A stretch of DNA of 64,000 nt, from contig JAFRRT010000039.1 in the NCBI GenBank assembly GCA_017427945.1, positions 37,620-101,619 of the forward strand, in the 5' to 3' direction. Each line of letters begins with the position of its first letter. The first letter of the stretch is position 1. This document shows, piece after piece, positions 16,691-26,082 of the stretch. Source of the stretch: Muribaculaceae bacterium (GTDB taxonomy: Bacteria > Bacteroidota > Bacteroidia > Bacteroidales > Muribaculaceae). The position numbers were made by a program, and so were the translations under genes. The notes beneath the pieces were generated by a model, which did not search any database, was not told the origin of the DNA, and worked only from the letters and a program-made list of their open reading frames with translations.

Positions 16691-19600
16691 ATGAAAAAAT
16701 TGAAAATGCTATCAACGACAGCATTCAGGCTCATGGCGCTGATGCTGTGCCTTGCTATGGCTGTACCGCAGGCTGTGGCAGATGACTTTTATGTCATGGG
16801 CGACATGACCACATGGAACACCAGCAGCCTGCTCAACAACAGTTACAAGATGACTGAGTCAAGCGGTGAATGGACATGGTCCTACACGCCGACGACGAGC
16901 GGCGACGTGTACTTCCGCATCATGGGCCGCTGGTCTGGCGGTTGGTATGACAACGGCATTGCGCCTTCGACCAACGGTACCGCCGTCACCACAAGCTATC
17001 AGAACTGCAGTTGGAACAACAGCAATGCGTGGAAGCTGACGGTGACAGCTGGTAACACCTACACGCTGTACAAGAACAGCAGTAATCAAGTAAAATACTC
17101 GGTTGAGAATGTCCCTGATACTTATGTTATCGCTGGAAGTCCCGCATCGGTGTTTGGAGCAGAATGGAATGGTTCCTACGGACCTAACACCATGACTGAA
17201 AGCGCTAATGGCAGTTACACGCTCACTTTGAGTAGTGTAACCCTCACGGCAAGTACCGAATATGAATACAAAGTCGTCCTTAATGGAGGCAGTTGGATTG
17301 GCGACCCCAATAACAACAATGACAATTTTAAGTTTGCTGTGCCTCGCAACGGCTCATATAAAGTGACTTTCACTTTCGACCCGTCAACGAACGAATGTGT
17401 TGTCACTTATGAATTGCTGAACGGCACTGGCGGCGAAACATTCACTGTTGCAGGTTCTAATACCACTATTTTGGGATCATCATGGGATCCTGCCAACAGT
17501 AACAATGACATGACGCTGGTTGATGGTGTCTATCAACTCACGAAAAACGATGTTGAACTGACCGACAACAACCCATCATGTGACTTCAAAGTTGCCGTTA
17601 ACCACTCTTGGGTAATTGCTTATCCAAGTGGAAATACCAGCGTTACCGGTTTTAACGGCAGTGGCACATATGACATCGTGTTCACCTATGATCCGACAAA
17701 TGATGCCGTAACCGGCGTTGCTACCAAGCAGACTCCGCCTACTCCCACTGTCTATTACGTGAAGGGCGATGACCTCAGTATCTTCCCCAACGGGTGGAAC
17801 GAGGGTGAAAACACCGTGATGACCGACAACGAGGATGGCACCTATAGCTGGACCTCAGGTGAATTCCAATTGAACGCTGGCACCAACTACGCCTACAAGG
17901 TTTGGGGTGATAACGGTTCTTGGCACCCCACTGGCGACAACGCCACCTTTAGTGCCAATATTCCCGGTACCTATACCGTGACCATCACCTACGACAGCAA
18001 TAATGAGACCGTAACCCACGAGCTTACGCTCATCGCAGCCAGCCCGATTTACATCACTGGTGATGCTCCCATGGGCATCAGCGACTGGTCACCCGTTCCC
18101 ACCACAACGTTGACCTATGACGCTACGACCGGCTATTACACCTATGAGTGCATAGTGGCCAATACCGGCAGCTACCGGTTTGTATTTGCCACCGGACAAG
18201 GTGCCGATGCCGACGACTGGGACACCTTTAACAACAACTATCGCATGGGTCCGCAATACGGTGATCAAAACATCACCGTCAACAGCGACTGGATTACCAC
18301 GCAGAAATCCAACGGCGATAACGGAGCCTACAAGGTTATGCTGCCTGCCGGCACTTACACCATCATCTATGACCCCGCTACCGGCAAGTTCAAGATTACA
18401 GGCGTTGCGCCCATCTTCATCACGGGTGACCTGGGTCTGGGTCTGGGATGGTCCTATGCTCCCACCACCGCCATGATTTATGACGAGAGCACCGGTCTGT
18501 ACAGCTACACCTACAGGGTGCCCAAACAGGGAACCTACGGCTTTGTCTTTGCCACGGCCCAAGTCCTCGGCATTGACAATGAGGGTGATGCCTGGAACAC
18601 CTTTAACTCTAACTACCGCATCGGCCCCACGGGCGACAGCGATGAGGTGTACACTCTGGGTACCGACGAGTGGAAACCCACGCAGATGGCGAACCTGGGC
18701 GAGAGTGACGATGCCCATGCCTATTCTGTTAAACTGCCTGCCGGCTATGTCACCATCTACTTTGACAACACTGCCGACAACATGCAGTTCAAGGTTGAGA
18801 GTGAAGGCATCCTGGGCGAAGACCTGTACATGGTGGGTGGCATCACCTGCGACAGCACCATCCACTACTACAACTCCAACGATGGTGTGCTCATGAAGTA
18901 TGACAACTCCAAGAAGTTGTACTACCTGAATCACATCACCCTGAACACCAACTCCACCTTCTGCTTCACCACGGCATTGGGCGAGGACTGGCAGCACGTG
19001 GGCACCCGCTACGGCAACAGTGACACCGATCCCAACTACTTTGAGCCCGAGAACGGCGACGCCACTGCCCACCTGAGGGTTACCGGCGACAAGATCAACG
19101 TGAATATGCCGCTCGATGAATGGGATGACGCCACTGGCGAATGGCAGATGAATACCGCAGGCATCTATAACGTGGTTGTTAACATCGAAGACGGCTGGGT
19201 GAAGCTCATCAGGACCGACCAGTTCACACTCTTCCCCATGAACGTCTATCTCCAGCAGACCGACAACGTCGAGATCAACAACATCGGCACTCCCGGCACC
19301 ACCTATAGCAAGGATGACTTCACCGGTTACTGGCCTCTGGTGGCCTACAACCGCCTGACGGGTGACTGGGATCCTAACGATGACGCCTGCCACTATGCAG
19401 TGACCTATATGGGCGACACTACAACCACCGATGGCAAAACGTGGTGGCACTGGCAGGTGAGCGCCTCGATTGCCGAGGTAATTTTCACCCGTACCAACCA
19501 GAGTCCTTACCAAAGCGAAGTCATCGCCCGCAAAGCTGGCGTGCTGTGGTACACTTGGGAGGAGGACAACACCATGACCGCCCACAGCCGTGAGTACTTC

Positions 19601-21568
19601 ACGTCGTCGGCAACGGCATTGCCCGGCAATGTGGTAGTCGAGGAAGGTCACTACTATGTTTACTTCATCAACACCGTGGGATGGGAAACCGTCAACTGCG
19701 TGGCTTGGGGCGGCAACAGTTCGCCTTACTATGACGGCCACGGCAAGGACGTGCAGACCTGGCCCGGTCAGACCATGACCTGCATCGGCATTGACCCGAT
19801 GACGGGCTACGAAGTGTGGGAATATGACTTCGGCGCCATCGACGACAGCCGTGCTCCCGACGATGTGCTGTTCCACGACGGAACGCCCTTCGCCACCACC
19901 GATGCCAAGGAGCAGACCGGCGACTTTGACTTCATCAATGGCGGTGTGTATGACTACCTCGGCCTGTTTGATGATGCCTACACGTTGAACAGCCTAATCC
20001 GCACTGCCAGGAAGAACGTGCGCTACACCATCAGCAACGACCTGCTCGGCGTTTACTATGATCCTGATGCCGAGACCGACATCACCTACGAGCTGAGCAA
20101 TGGTTCCTACACGACCGAGAGGGTATTCGGTGCCCTGTATGCCAAGGACCTCAACGACTACGGCGAGAAGTCCGAGAAGCCACTGGGCGAGGAGTTCGTT
20201 GACTATGTTTATGACATCTGCGGCGGCACGGGTGATGACCCCAGACCGTCACAAATCATGAACAAGGAGAAAGAGTATGACCAGAGTAACTGGATTAAAC
20301 TCGTTGTTTCTCCCAACTACGACGGCGGCACTCCATTGCCCTCTGCCCATCCCGACCTGAAAGACTATGTGGACCACATCATTCCGGGCAAGAGCCTGCA
20401 GTTGTACATGACCGACAGCATCAACCCGACGGGTCGCGTGATGGCCATCAGCATGGGTGAGTCCAAGGAATACAACCTCAATGTCTATGTGTCGAGCCAC
20501 TTCAACGACACCGTGGTGTTCAACTACACCCACCGCGACTGGCAGCCCGACGTTTACAAGGGCAATTACCGCACGGTGCCCTACGTCACTTGGAAACAGA
20601 ACAGCCAGGGCAACATCATCTCGGGCGAAGTCACCCGTAAACTCATCGATGAAGATCCCGTCAAGATGTTCTATGTGGCTCCCAAGCCTCAGGAGGTTGC
20701 CTACATCACATGGGTAGTATATGACAACGACAATGAGCCCATGAATCCCAACGATGTGCCTCCCTACGGCAACTACGTGTCGGGCGTCTATCAGCCTTAC
20801 ACCATCGAGGGCCTTTCACTGCCCAAGGACCCGGGACGTTTCTATGCTCCCAGCAACTGGGACCGCAGCATCACCATCAACTACAGCTACCTTGAGCAGC
20901 TTGTTGCCCAGGGCAAGATGACTCAGGAAGAGTTAGAAAGCCTGAGCACCGATGGCTACCTGAGCGAGAACCAGCTGAATGACATGGCCGGAGGTTTTGG
21001 ACAGCAATATGGTCCCTACTCCAACGGTTACATGCAGTATGGCGGCATCAAGGTCAACTGGTCACTCTTTGATGAGTCGAAGAGCGGCGGCAAGGCCTGG
21101 TGGCAGATCTTCAGGCCCGGACAGGCCTATAAGTTCAAGGCCATCATCCGCTATGCCCGCGGCAGCGAGGGCGATGACAGCGCCGACAACTACTATTATG
21201 GTCCCAGCAACGGCGGCCATGAGACAGGTGACGGCACCGTCCTGAGCGCTCCGCGTCGTGAAGGCGCTGAGGACACCTACAAGCCCAACATGTACTTCAC
21301 CGACGATTACACTGACGAAGGTCTGGACAAGAGCAAGTTCATCATCTTCCCCATCGAGGCCAGCGAAGTAGGTTCCAACGGTGGTGACATGGGTAACGTG
21401 ACCGCTATTAAGGAAATCGTTCAAGACGTTGCAACGAGCCGCACGGTTACCAGTGTGCGCTACTTCAACCTGACGGGTGTGGAGAGCAGCCAGCCGTTTG
21501 ATGGCATCAACATCGTGGTGACCACCTACAGCGACGGTAGCCGCACCAGCAAGAAAATCCTGCGCTGA
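16691..21568 (+). CDS. Giant secreted multi-domain starch-binding-like protein with T9SS-type tail
   Basis: A 1625-residue exported protein with a signal peptide ending near AVPQAVA (residues 25-31). Roughly residues 32-730 hold seven tandem beta-sandwich modules that open with 'YVMGD', 'YVIAG', 'FTVAG', 'YYVKGD' or 'IYITGD'. These resemble SusE/SusF and X25-type starch-binding domains. A CBM26-like module lies near residues 980-1080 (YYVYFINTVGWETVN...WPGQTMT...YEVWEYDFG). The last 60 residues (VRYFNLTGVES, then VTTYSDGS, ending KKILR) resemble a type IX secretion sorting domain. No catalytic glycosidase domain was recognised. It probably binds alpha-glucan at the surface, though no susCD pair is nearby. 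Confidence 0.75.
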   Translation: MKKLKMLSTTAFRLMALMLCLAMAVPQAVADDFYVMGDMTTWNTSSLLNNSYKMTESSGEWTWSYTPTTSGDVYFRIMGRWSGGWYDNGIAPSTNGTAVTTSYQNCSWNNSNAWKLTVTAGNTYTLYKNSSNQVKYSVENVPDTYVIAGSPASVFGAEWNGSYGPNTMTESANGSYTLTLSSVTLTASTEYEYKVVLNGGSWIGDPNNNNDNFKFAVPRNGSYKVTFTFDPSTNECVVTYELLNGTGGETFTVAGSNTTILGSSWDPANSNNDMTLVDGVYQLTKNDVELTDNNPSCDFKVAVNHSWVIAYPSGNTSVTGFNGSGTYDIVFTYDPTNDAVTGVATKQTPPTPTVYYVKGDDLSIFPNGWNEGENTVMTDNEDGTYSWTSGEFQLNAGTNYAYKVWGDNGSWHPTGDNATFSANIPGTYTVTITYDSNNETVTHELTLIAASPIYITGDAPMGISDWSPVPTTTLTYDATTGYYTYECIVANTGSYRFVFATGQGADADDWDTFNNNYRMGPQYGDQNITVNSDWITTQKSNGDNGAYKVMLPAGTYTIIYDPATGKFKITGVAPIFITGDLGLGLGWSYAPTTAMIYDESTGLYSYTYRVPKQGTYGFVFATAQVLGIDNEGDAWNTFNSNYRIGPTGDSDEVYTLGTDEWKPTQMANLGESDDAHAYSVKLPAGYVTIYFDNTADNMQFKVESEGILGEDLYMVGGITCDSTIHYYNSNDGVLMKYDNSKKLYYLNHITLNTNSTFCFTTALGEDWQHVGTRYGNSDTDPNYFEPENGDATAHLRVTGDKINVNMPLDEWDDATGEWQMNTAGIYNVVVNIEDGWVKLIRTDQFTLFPMNVYLQQTDNVEINNIGTPGTTYSKDDFTGYWPLVAYNRLTGDWDPNDDACHYAVTYMGDTTTTDGKTWWHWQVSASIAEVIFTRTNQSPYQSEVIARKAGVLWYTWEEDNTMTAHSREYFTSSATALPGNVVVEEGHYYVYFINTVGWETVNCVAWGGNSSPYYDGHGKDVQTWPGQTMTCIGIDPMTGYEVWEYDFGAIDDSRAPDDVLFHDGTPFATTDAKEQTGDFDFINGGVYDYLGLFDDAYTLNSLIRTARKNVRYTISNDLLGVYYDPDAETDITYELSNGSYTTERVFGALYAKDLNDYGEKSEKPLGEEFVDYVYDICGGTGDDPRPSQIMNKEKEYDQSNWIKLVVSPNYDGGTPLPSAHPDLKDYVDHIIPGKSLQLYMTDSINPTGRVMAISMGESKEYNLNVYVSSHFNDTVVFNYTHRDWQPDVYKGNYRTVPYVTWKQNSQGNIISGEVTRKLIDEDPVKMFYVAPKPQEVAYITWVVYDNDNEPMNPNDVPPYGNYVSGVYQPYTIEGLSLPKDPGRFYAPSNWDRSITINYSYLEQLVAQGKMTQEELESLSTDGYLSENQLNDMAGGFGQQYGPYSNGYMQYGGIKVNWSLFDESKSGGKAWWQIFRPGQAYKFKAIIRYARGSEGDDSADNYYYGPSNGGHETGDGTVLSAPRREGAEDTYKPNMYFTDDYTDEGLDKSKFIIFPIEASEVGSNGGDMGNVTAIKEIVQDVATSRTVTSVRYFNLTGVESSQPFDGINIVVTTYSDGSRTSKKILR

Positions 21569-21600
21569 CGCCTTAGTGCGACAGCCATCAACCCACTGCG

Positions 21601-21630
21601 ACAGCCGTGCCCGATAACGGGTGCGGCTGT
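21601..21630 (+). terminator. Likely terminator after the giant secreted protein gene
   Basis: ACAGCCGTGCCCG (21601-21613), loop ATAA, and 21618-21630 form a stem with a small internal mismatch; only a weak T tract follows. Confidence 0.6.
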
Positions 21631-21712
21631 TGTTTGTAGGTAGCCGACCTTGTTTTTTACATGACATGAAAAATTTTTCGGCGACAATCATGGGAATACA
21701 CAGGAAAAACAT

Positions 21713-21720
21713 TAATTTTG
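21713..21720 (+). promoter_or_regulatory. -7 box of the DUF1599/kinase-AAA operon
   Basis: TAATTTTG, 30 bp before the first ATG. The -33 element is not clear. Confidence 0.45.
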
Positions 21721-21750
21721 TAGGTTAAAACAGAATTTTTAAAATCGATT

Positions 21751-22308
21751 ATGCAGAATACCACCAGCAAACAATATGACGAGGCGATTGCCCAGTGCCG
21801 CGAGTTGTTTATCAACAAGATGAAGGACTACGGAGCCTCGTGGCGCATCCTCAGGCCCCGCTCGGTCACCGACCAGATTTTCATCAAGGCAAAACGCATC
21901 CGCACCCTGGAGCTCAACGGCGAGACCAAGGTGGGCGAAGGCATCTGGCCCGAGTTCATAGGCATCATCAACTATGGCATCATCGGGCTCATCCAGCTGC
22001 GCCTGGGCTATAGCGACACGGTGGACATCACCAATGAGGAGGCCCTGAGACTCTATGACGAGTTGATACTGGCGACCAAGAACCTGATGATTGCCAAGAA
22101 CACCGACTATGGCGAGGCATGGCGCGACATGCGCATCTCGAGTTATACCGACCTGATTCTGACCAAGATACAGCGCACCAAGGAGATTGAGAACCATGAC
22201 GGAGCCACCCTGGTGAGCGAGGGCATCGATGCCAACTATCAGGACATGATCAACTACAGCGTGTTCGCCCTCATCAAGCACAGCGAGGAAACATCAGGTC
22301 AAGAGTGA
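21751..22308 (+). CDS. DUF1599 (nucleotide modification associated domain 1) protein
   Basis: A 185-residue cytoplasmic protein made of two similar halves. 'KMKDYGASWR...SVTDQIFIKAKRIRTLE' (about residues 23-57) is echoed by 'KNTDYGEAWRDM...SYTDLILTKIQRTKEIE' (about 115-150), each followed by 'EGI....IINY'. This is the DUF1599 architecture. The domain name links it to nucleotide modification or metabolism, but no enzyme activity is established to my knowledge. It heads an operon whose next gene starts 58 bp later. In Bacteroides a DUF1599 gene also precedes a BT_3928-like gene, which fits here. Confidence 0.82.
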   Translation: MQNTTSKQYDEAIAQCRELFINKMKDYGASWRILRPRSVTDQIFIKAKRIRTLELNGETKVGEGIWPEFIGIINYGIIGLIQLRLGYSDTVDITNEEALRLYDELILATKNLMIAKNTDYGEAWRDMRISSYTDLILTKIQRTKEIENHDGATLVSEGIDANYQDMINYSVFALIKHSEETSGQE

Positions 22309-22366
22309 GGAGTTGTTTTATAGTAACTCTATATAATCTGGCTGAAAACCGTAAAACTGAAAAGAA

Positions 22367-23686
22367 ATGACCTTTAAAGCGCTCATCAATGCGGTAAAGT
22401 ATGAGAAGTGGTGCCAAGTGCTGACGCTGCTCATGCGCCTCACTGTGGGCGGCGTGTTCATCTTTTCGGGCTTCACCAAGGGCATTGACCCATGGGGCAC
22501 CTGCTACAAGATTACCGACTACTTCACCGCCATGGGGCTGGAACAATGGAGTGCGACCGCACTGTTCATTGCCGCTGCTCTGGCAGCGCTGGAATTCACG
22601 CTGGGAGTGCTGATTGCCGTGGGAGCCTACCGCCGCGGCGCGCCCATCTTGGCCCTGCTCCTGCTGCTGGTGATGACGCCGCTGACGCTGTGGCTTGCGG
22701 TTACCGGCGCAGTGCCCGACTGCGGATGCTTTGGCGATGCCCTGCACTTGAGCAACTGGGCGACCTTCGGCAAAAACATCCTGCTGCTGTTGGGAGTGGT
22801 CTATCTGTTGCTATTCAACACTTCGTTGCGTGGAGTTTATGGCCCTGCCGTACAGTGGGCAGTCATCGCCCTGTCGTTTGTGTTCATCATGGCCATCGCC
22901 TATTATGGCTACTTCGTGCAACCGCTTATCGACTACCGCCCCTACCCCGTAGGTACCCGTTTGGTAACTACCGCTGAAGAAGACTCCGAAGAAAGCGAGG
23001 ACGACTTCATCTTTATCTACAGCAAGAATGGCGAGGAACACGAGTTCACCATCGACAGTCTGCCCGACGAGAATGACGGCTGGGAATATGTGACACGCTA
23101 TCATGCGCGTCGTCCGCAGGGCAAGATCATCATACAAAACGGTGACAACCTCAACGGTATCGCCATCCAGGACGAAGACGGCATTGACGTCACCCTTGAT
23201 GTGCTGGCAGACAGCCGCCGCACGGTGCTGCTCCTCTTCCCCGCACTGGAACAGGTGGGCGTGGTCAACTCCTTCGCATTGAATGAGATGAACGATGCCG
23301 CCCTGGTATCAGACGCCCAAGTGGTGGGGCTCACCTCGGCCACGGCCGAACAGGTTGAAGATTGGCGGGACTTGTCAATGGCAAGCTATCCCATCTATTA
23401 TATGGACGACAGCGAACTCAAAATGGTGGCCCGCGGCAACCCCGCCGTGGTCTATGTCGAGGACGGTGTCATCAAGTGGAAACGTACCCTGTCATCGCTC
23501 GACAACGTTGAGCAAGCCGAGTCGCTCGCCGACATGAGCAACGATTATGACAGTGACAACATCATGACAAGCCTATTGATTGCCTACCTGGCAGCAATGC
23601 TTGCCCTGCTGTTGCTTAACCGTTCCCACCTTGTCATCCTGAGCCTGTTCAAACGCAAAAACAAGAAACCTGAAACCACCGACTAA
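22367..23686 (+). CDS. DoxX/MauE-like membrane protein with periplasmic thioredoxin-like part (BT_3928 family)
   Basis: A 439-residue inner-membrane protein. Four N-terminal transmembrane helices (about residues 18-165) form a DoxX/MauE-like unit with a DCGCFGD motif near residue 118, as in redox-associated MauE proteins. A fifth helix near 165-185 leads to a periplasmic region (about 190-395) with a TlpA-like pattern (DVTLDVLADSRRTVLLLFP, later NPAVVYVEDG). A last helix near 400-420 returns to a short basic tail. It probably handles electrons or disulfides across the membrane; the partner is unknown. The kinase-AAA gene starts 12 bp after its stop. Confidence 0.78.
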   Translation: MTFKALINAVKYEKWCQVLTLLMRLTVGGVFIFSGFTKGIDPWGTCYKITDYFTAMGLEQWSATALFIAAALAALEFTLGVLIAVGAYRRGAPILALLLLLVMTPLTLWLAVTGAVPDCGCFGDALHLSNWATFGKNILLLLGVVYLLLFNTSLRGVYGPAVQWAVIALSFVFIMAIAYYGYFVQPLIDYRPYPVGTRLVTTAEEDSEESEDDFIFIYSKNGEEHEFTIDSLPDENDGWEYVTRYHARRPQGKIIIQNGDNLNGIAIQDEDGIDVTLDVLADSRRTVLLLFPALEQVGVVNSFALNEMNDAALVSDAQVVGLTSATAEQVEDWRDLSMASYPIYYMDDSELKMVARGNPAVVYVEDGVIKWKRTLSSLDNVEQAESLADMSNDYDSDNIMTSLLIAYLAAMLALLLLNRSHLVILSLFKRKNKKPETTD

Positions 23687-23698
23687 AAAAACTAAAAT

Positions 23699-25549
23699 AT
23701 GATACTGAAAGAAGGACAAACGATTGGCAATAAATGGCATGTGGTTTACCTCATCAAGGAAAACCCCTATGCCGAGAGTTACCGCGTCGAGGACGAGAGC
23801 GGCAACCCCTACTTCATGAAGATTTACCGCCTCAAGAACACGCCCGAGAAACTCATCGTCAACGGAGACGTTGTCGAGATTGCGGCATGCCGCCAGTTGA
23901 GCCACAAGAACATCGTGAGCTACATCGATGACGGCACCTATCAGGACGAGGCAGGCGAATGCCGTTACCTGATAGCCACTTACTTCAGCGGCAAACTCCT
24001 GAGCGAACTGCTGCAGAGCAAGAAGAAAAACAAACTCGACAAAAAAACTGCCGTGAAGATTTTCATCGAGATGCTGCAGGGCCTGCAATACCTGCATGAG
24101 CGTCCCGGCGTGATGCTGCACAATGACATCAACCCCACCAACGTGATGCTCAGCAGCAAGACACGCGGCATTGCCGAAATCATCGACATGGGACACTTGT
24201 CATCCCGTTTCATGGGCACGCCGCCGTTTGACACGGCCGACCTTGACCCGCGCTACGCCAGCGGCCAGTCTTTCCTGGGCAAGTATGACGAGCGCAACGA
24301 CATCTTTGCCGCCACAGGTGTCTTCTACACCATGCTGACGGGCAAAGCCCCCTGGGGAGTGGAATTCTCACCCGACATGTCACGCAAAGAGAAAATCAGG
24401 CTGGTGCAGAAAGCCCGTAGCGAACAGGGCGAAATCAACGTCGATGACATCGAGGACGAGAAGCTGCAAGCCATCGTCGCCTGTGGCCTGTCACTGAGTT
24501 ACACTGACCGCTATGAGAGCGTTGACGAAATACTCAATGACCTCATTGCCGATGACGACAGCGAGATTGCCAACGAACTGCGCGACCGCCTTGCCACAAG
24601 GCAGCAAGAGGCCACTAAGGACGACGAGGAATCCCAGGACTGGAGCGGTGGCAGTAGCCGTACCCAAGTCGCCAGCGAGACCAGCGCCGACATCGAAATC
24701 AAGCGCGGCAACGGCAACGGCTTTGCCGACATCGCCGGTATGGACGACCTGAAGGAGATGCTGCGCAAACGCGTCATCCTCATCCTCAAGGACAAAGAAC
24801 TGGCCGAGAAATACAAACTCACCCCGCCCAACGGCATGTTGCTCTACGGTCCCCCGGGATGCGGCAAGAGCTTCTTTGCCGAGAAGTTTGCCGAGGAGAC
24901 AGGCTTCAACTTCATCCTTGTCAAGGCCAGTGACCTGGGCTCCATCTACATCCACGGTTCCCAGGGCAAAATCGCCGACCTGTTCAAGAAGGCCGAGGAG
25001 AACGCCCCATCGGTATTGTGTTTCGACGAGTTCGACGCATTCGTCCCCAGCCGCTCGGGCGACCTAGGCAGCAACCAGGCAGGCGAGGTCAACGAGTTCC
25101 TGTCGCAGCTCAACAACTGCTCCAAACGCGGCATCTTTGTCATTGCCACCAGCAACCGTCCCGACAAGGTGGATCCAGCCGTGTTGCGCACCGGCCGCAT
25201 CGACAAGCAGGTGTATGTGCCCATGCCCGACCTCACGGCACGTCGCCTCATGTTCGAGCTCTACCTCAAGGACCGTCCCTGTGGCGAGATTGACAGTGAG
25301 GCCCTGGCACAGAAGGCCGACGGTTATGTCGCCAGCGATATTGCCTATGCCGTGAACGAGGCCGCCACGATTGCTGCTTTCAACAATGAGATCATCACCC
25401 AAGAGCTGCTCATCAAGACCATCGAGGGCATCAAGCCGTCGGTGAACAAAGACCTGCTCAAGGAGTATGAAGAGATGCGTAACCAAATGGAGGGTATCTC
25501 CCGCAGCAACTCCCTGCCTCGCGTGGGTTTCAACACCAATAACGACTGA
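23699..25549 (+). CDS. Fusion of a Ser/Thr protein kinase-like domain and an AAA+ ATPase
   Basis: A 616-residue soluble protein. Residues about 1-285 have a eukaryotic-type kinase fold: Lys41 (FMKIYRL), Glu60 in helix C, catalytic loop HNDINPTN (141-148, Asp143 and Asn148 kept, the usual Lys replaced by Asn145), DMG at 163-165, and DIFAATGVFYTMLTGKAPW as subdomain IX. A linker (about 286-338) leads to an AAA+ module of the CDC48/FtsH/Ycf46 type: Walker A GPPGCGKS (384-391), Walker B CFDEFD (441-446), sensor 1 ATSNRPD, arginine finger region RTGRID (497-502). I know no described function for this pairing. A phosphorylation-gated unfoldase is a plausible reading. Whether the kinase is active is open because of Asn145. 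Confidence 0.85.
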   Translation: MILKEGQTIGNKWHVVYLIKENPYAESYRVEDESGNPYFMKIYRLKNTPEKLIVNGDVVEIAACRQLSHKNIVSYIDDGTYQDEAGECRYLIATYFSGKLLSELLQSKKKNKLDKKTAVKIFIEMLQGLQYLHERPGVMLHNDINPTNVMLSSKTRGIAEIIDMGHLSSRFMGTPPFDTADLDPRYASGQSFLGKYDERNDIFAATGVFYTMLTGKAPWGVEFSPDMSRKEKIRLVQKARSEQGEINVDDIEDEKLQAIVACGLSLSYTDRYESVDEILNDLIADDDSEIANELRDRLATRQQEATKDDEESQDWSGGSSRTQVASETSADIEIKRGNGNGFADIAGMDDLKEMLRKRVILILKDKELAEKYKLTPPNGMLLYGPPGCGKSFFAEKFAEETGFNFILVKASDLGSIYIHGSQGKIADLFKKAEENAPSVLCFDEFDAFVPSRSGDLGSNQAGEVNEFLSQLNNCSKRGIFVIATSNRPDKVDPAVLRTGRIDKQVYVPMPDLTARRLMFELYLKDRPCGEIDSEALAQKADGYVASDIAYAVNEAATIAAFNNEIITQELLIKTIEGIKPSVNKDLLKEYEEMRNQMEGISRSNSLPRVGFNTNND

Positions 25550-25575
25550 AAAACAAAAACTAAAGACTAAAAGAT

Positions 25576-25992
25576 ATGGACTTAAACAAACTGATGATGG
25601 ATTTTCTTGCCGAGGAAGGGTTCCGTCCGCACGAGACCCCCTTTGGCATCGCCTTCAAGAGCGAAGGCGTCAACTACCTTTACTTCAAGGACGAGGATGA
25701 CGAACAGTACTTCAGGCTGATGATGCCTGCCATCTTTGTCGTCACCGAGGACAACGAGGAGATGATCATGCGTGCCATGAACGATGTAAACGGCAACATC
25801 AAAGTCGTGAAACTCTACACCATGGAAATGCAAGACGAGAACGACAAGAAGGAGACCAGCGTGTGGGTAGCCTTTGAAATCCTTGCCGACACCACGCCCG
25901 AACTGGGCGACATCGTGCCCCGCGCCATCAACCTGCTGCAAGGCGCACGCATCGCCTTCCTTGCCAGGTTGGAGGAAATGGCCGACAAATAA
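25576..25992 (+). CDS. Small YbjN/T3SS-chaperone-like protein
   Basis: A 138-residue acidic protein, 26 bp after the kinase-AAA gene and before a strong terminator, so it is the last gene of the operon. Its order (N-terminal helix LNKLMMDFLAEEGF, strands GIAFKSEGVNYLYFKDED and RLMMPAIFVVTEDN, helix EEMIMRAMNDVNGNIKVVKLYTM, strand SVWVAFEILAD) resembles YbjN and type III secretion chaperones, which bind partner proteins. By position it may be an adaptor or substrate-delivery factor for the kinase-AAA protein. The family call is from fold pattern only. Confidence 0.6.
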   Translation: MDLNKLMMDFLAEEGFRPHETPFGIAFKSEGVNYLYFKDEDDEQYFRLMMPAIFVVTEDNEEMIMRAMNDVNGNIKVVKLYTMEMQDENDKKETSVWVAFEILADTTPELGDIVPRAINLLQGARIAFLARLEEMADK

Positions 25993-26017
25993 CCGCGCCA
26001 CACAACATCATTCAATA

Positions 26018-26057
26018 AAACGGGTTCCCGCCAAGTTGTTTTGGCAGGAACCCGTTT
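26018..26057. terminator. Terminator of the kinase-AAA operon and the facing lipoprotein cluster
   Basis: A 17-bp near-perfect stem (26018-26034 with 26041-26057, arm AAACGGGTTCCCGCCAA, one mismatch) followed by TTT on the plus strand. It lies between convergent units. Confidence 0.88.
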
Positions 26058-26082
26058 TTTCGTGTTGTGTTGCTATGAATCT

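Noticed and set aside
18089-19876. 595-codon minus-strand frame within the giant secreted protein gene
   Set aside because: No motif, no start context, and full overlap with a gene having signal peptide, modules and tail. It is an antisense shadow.
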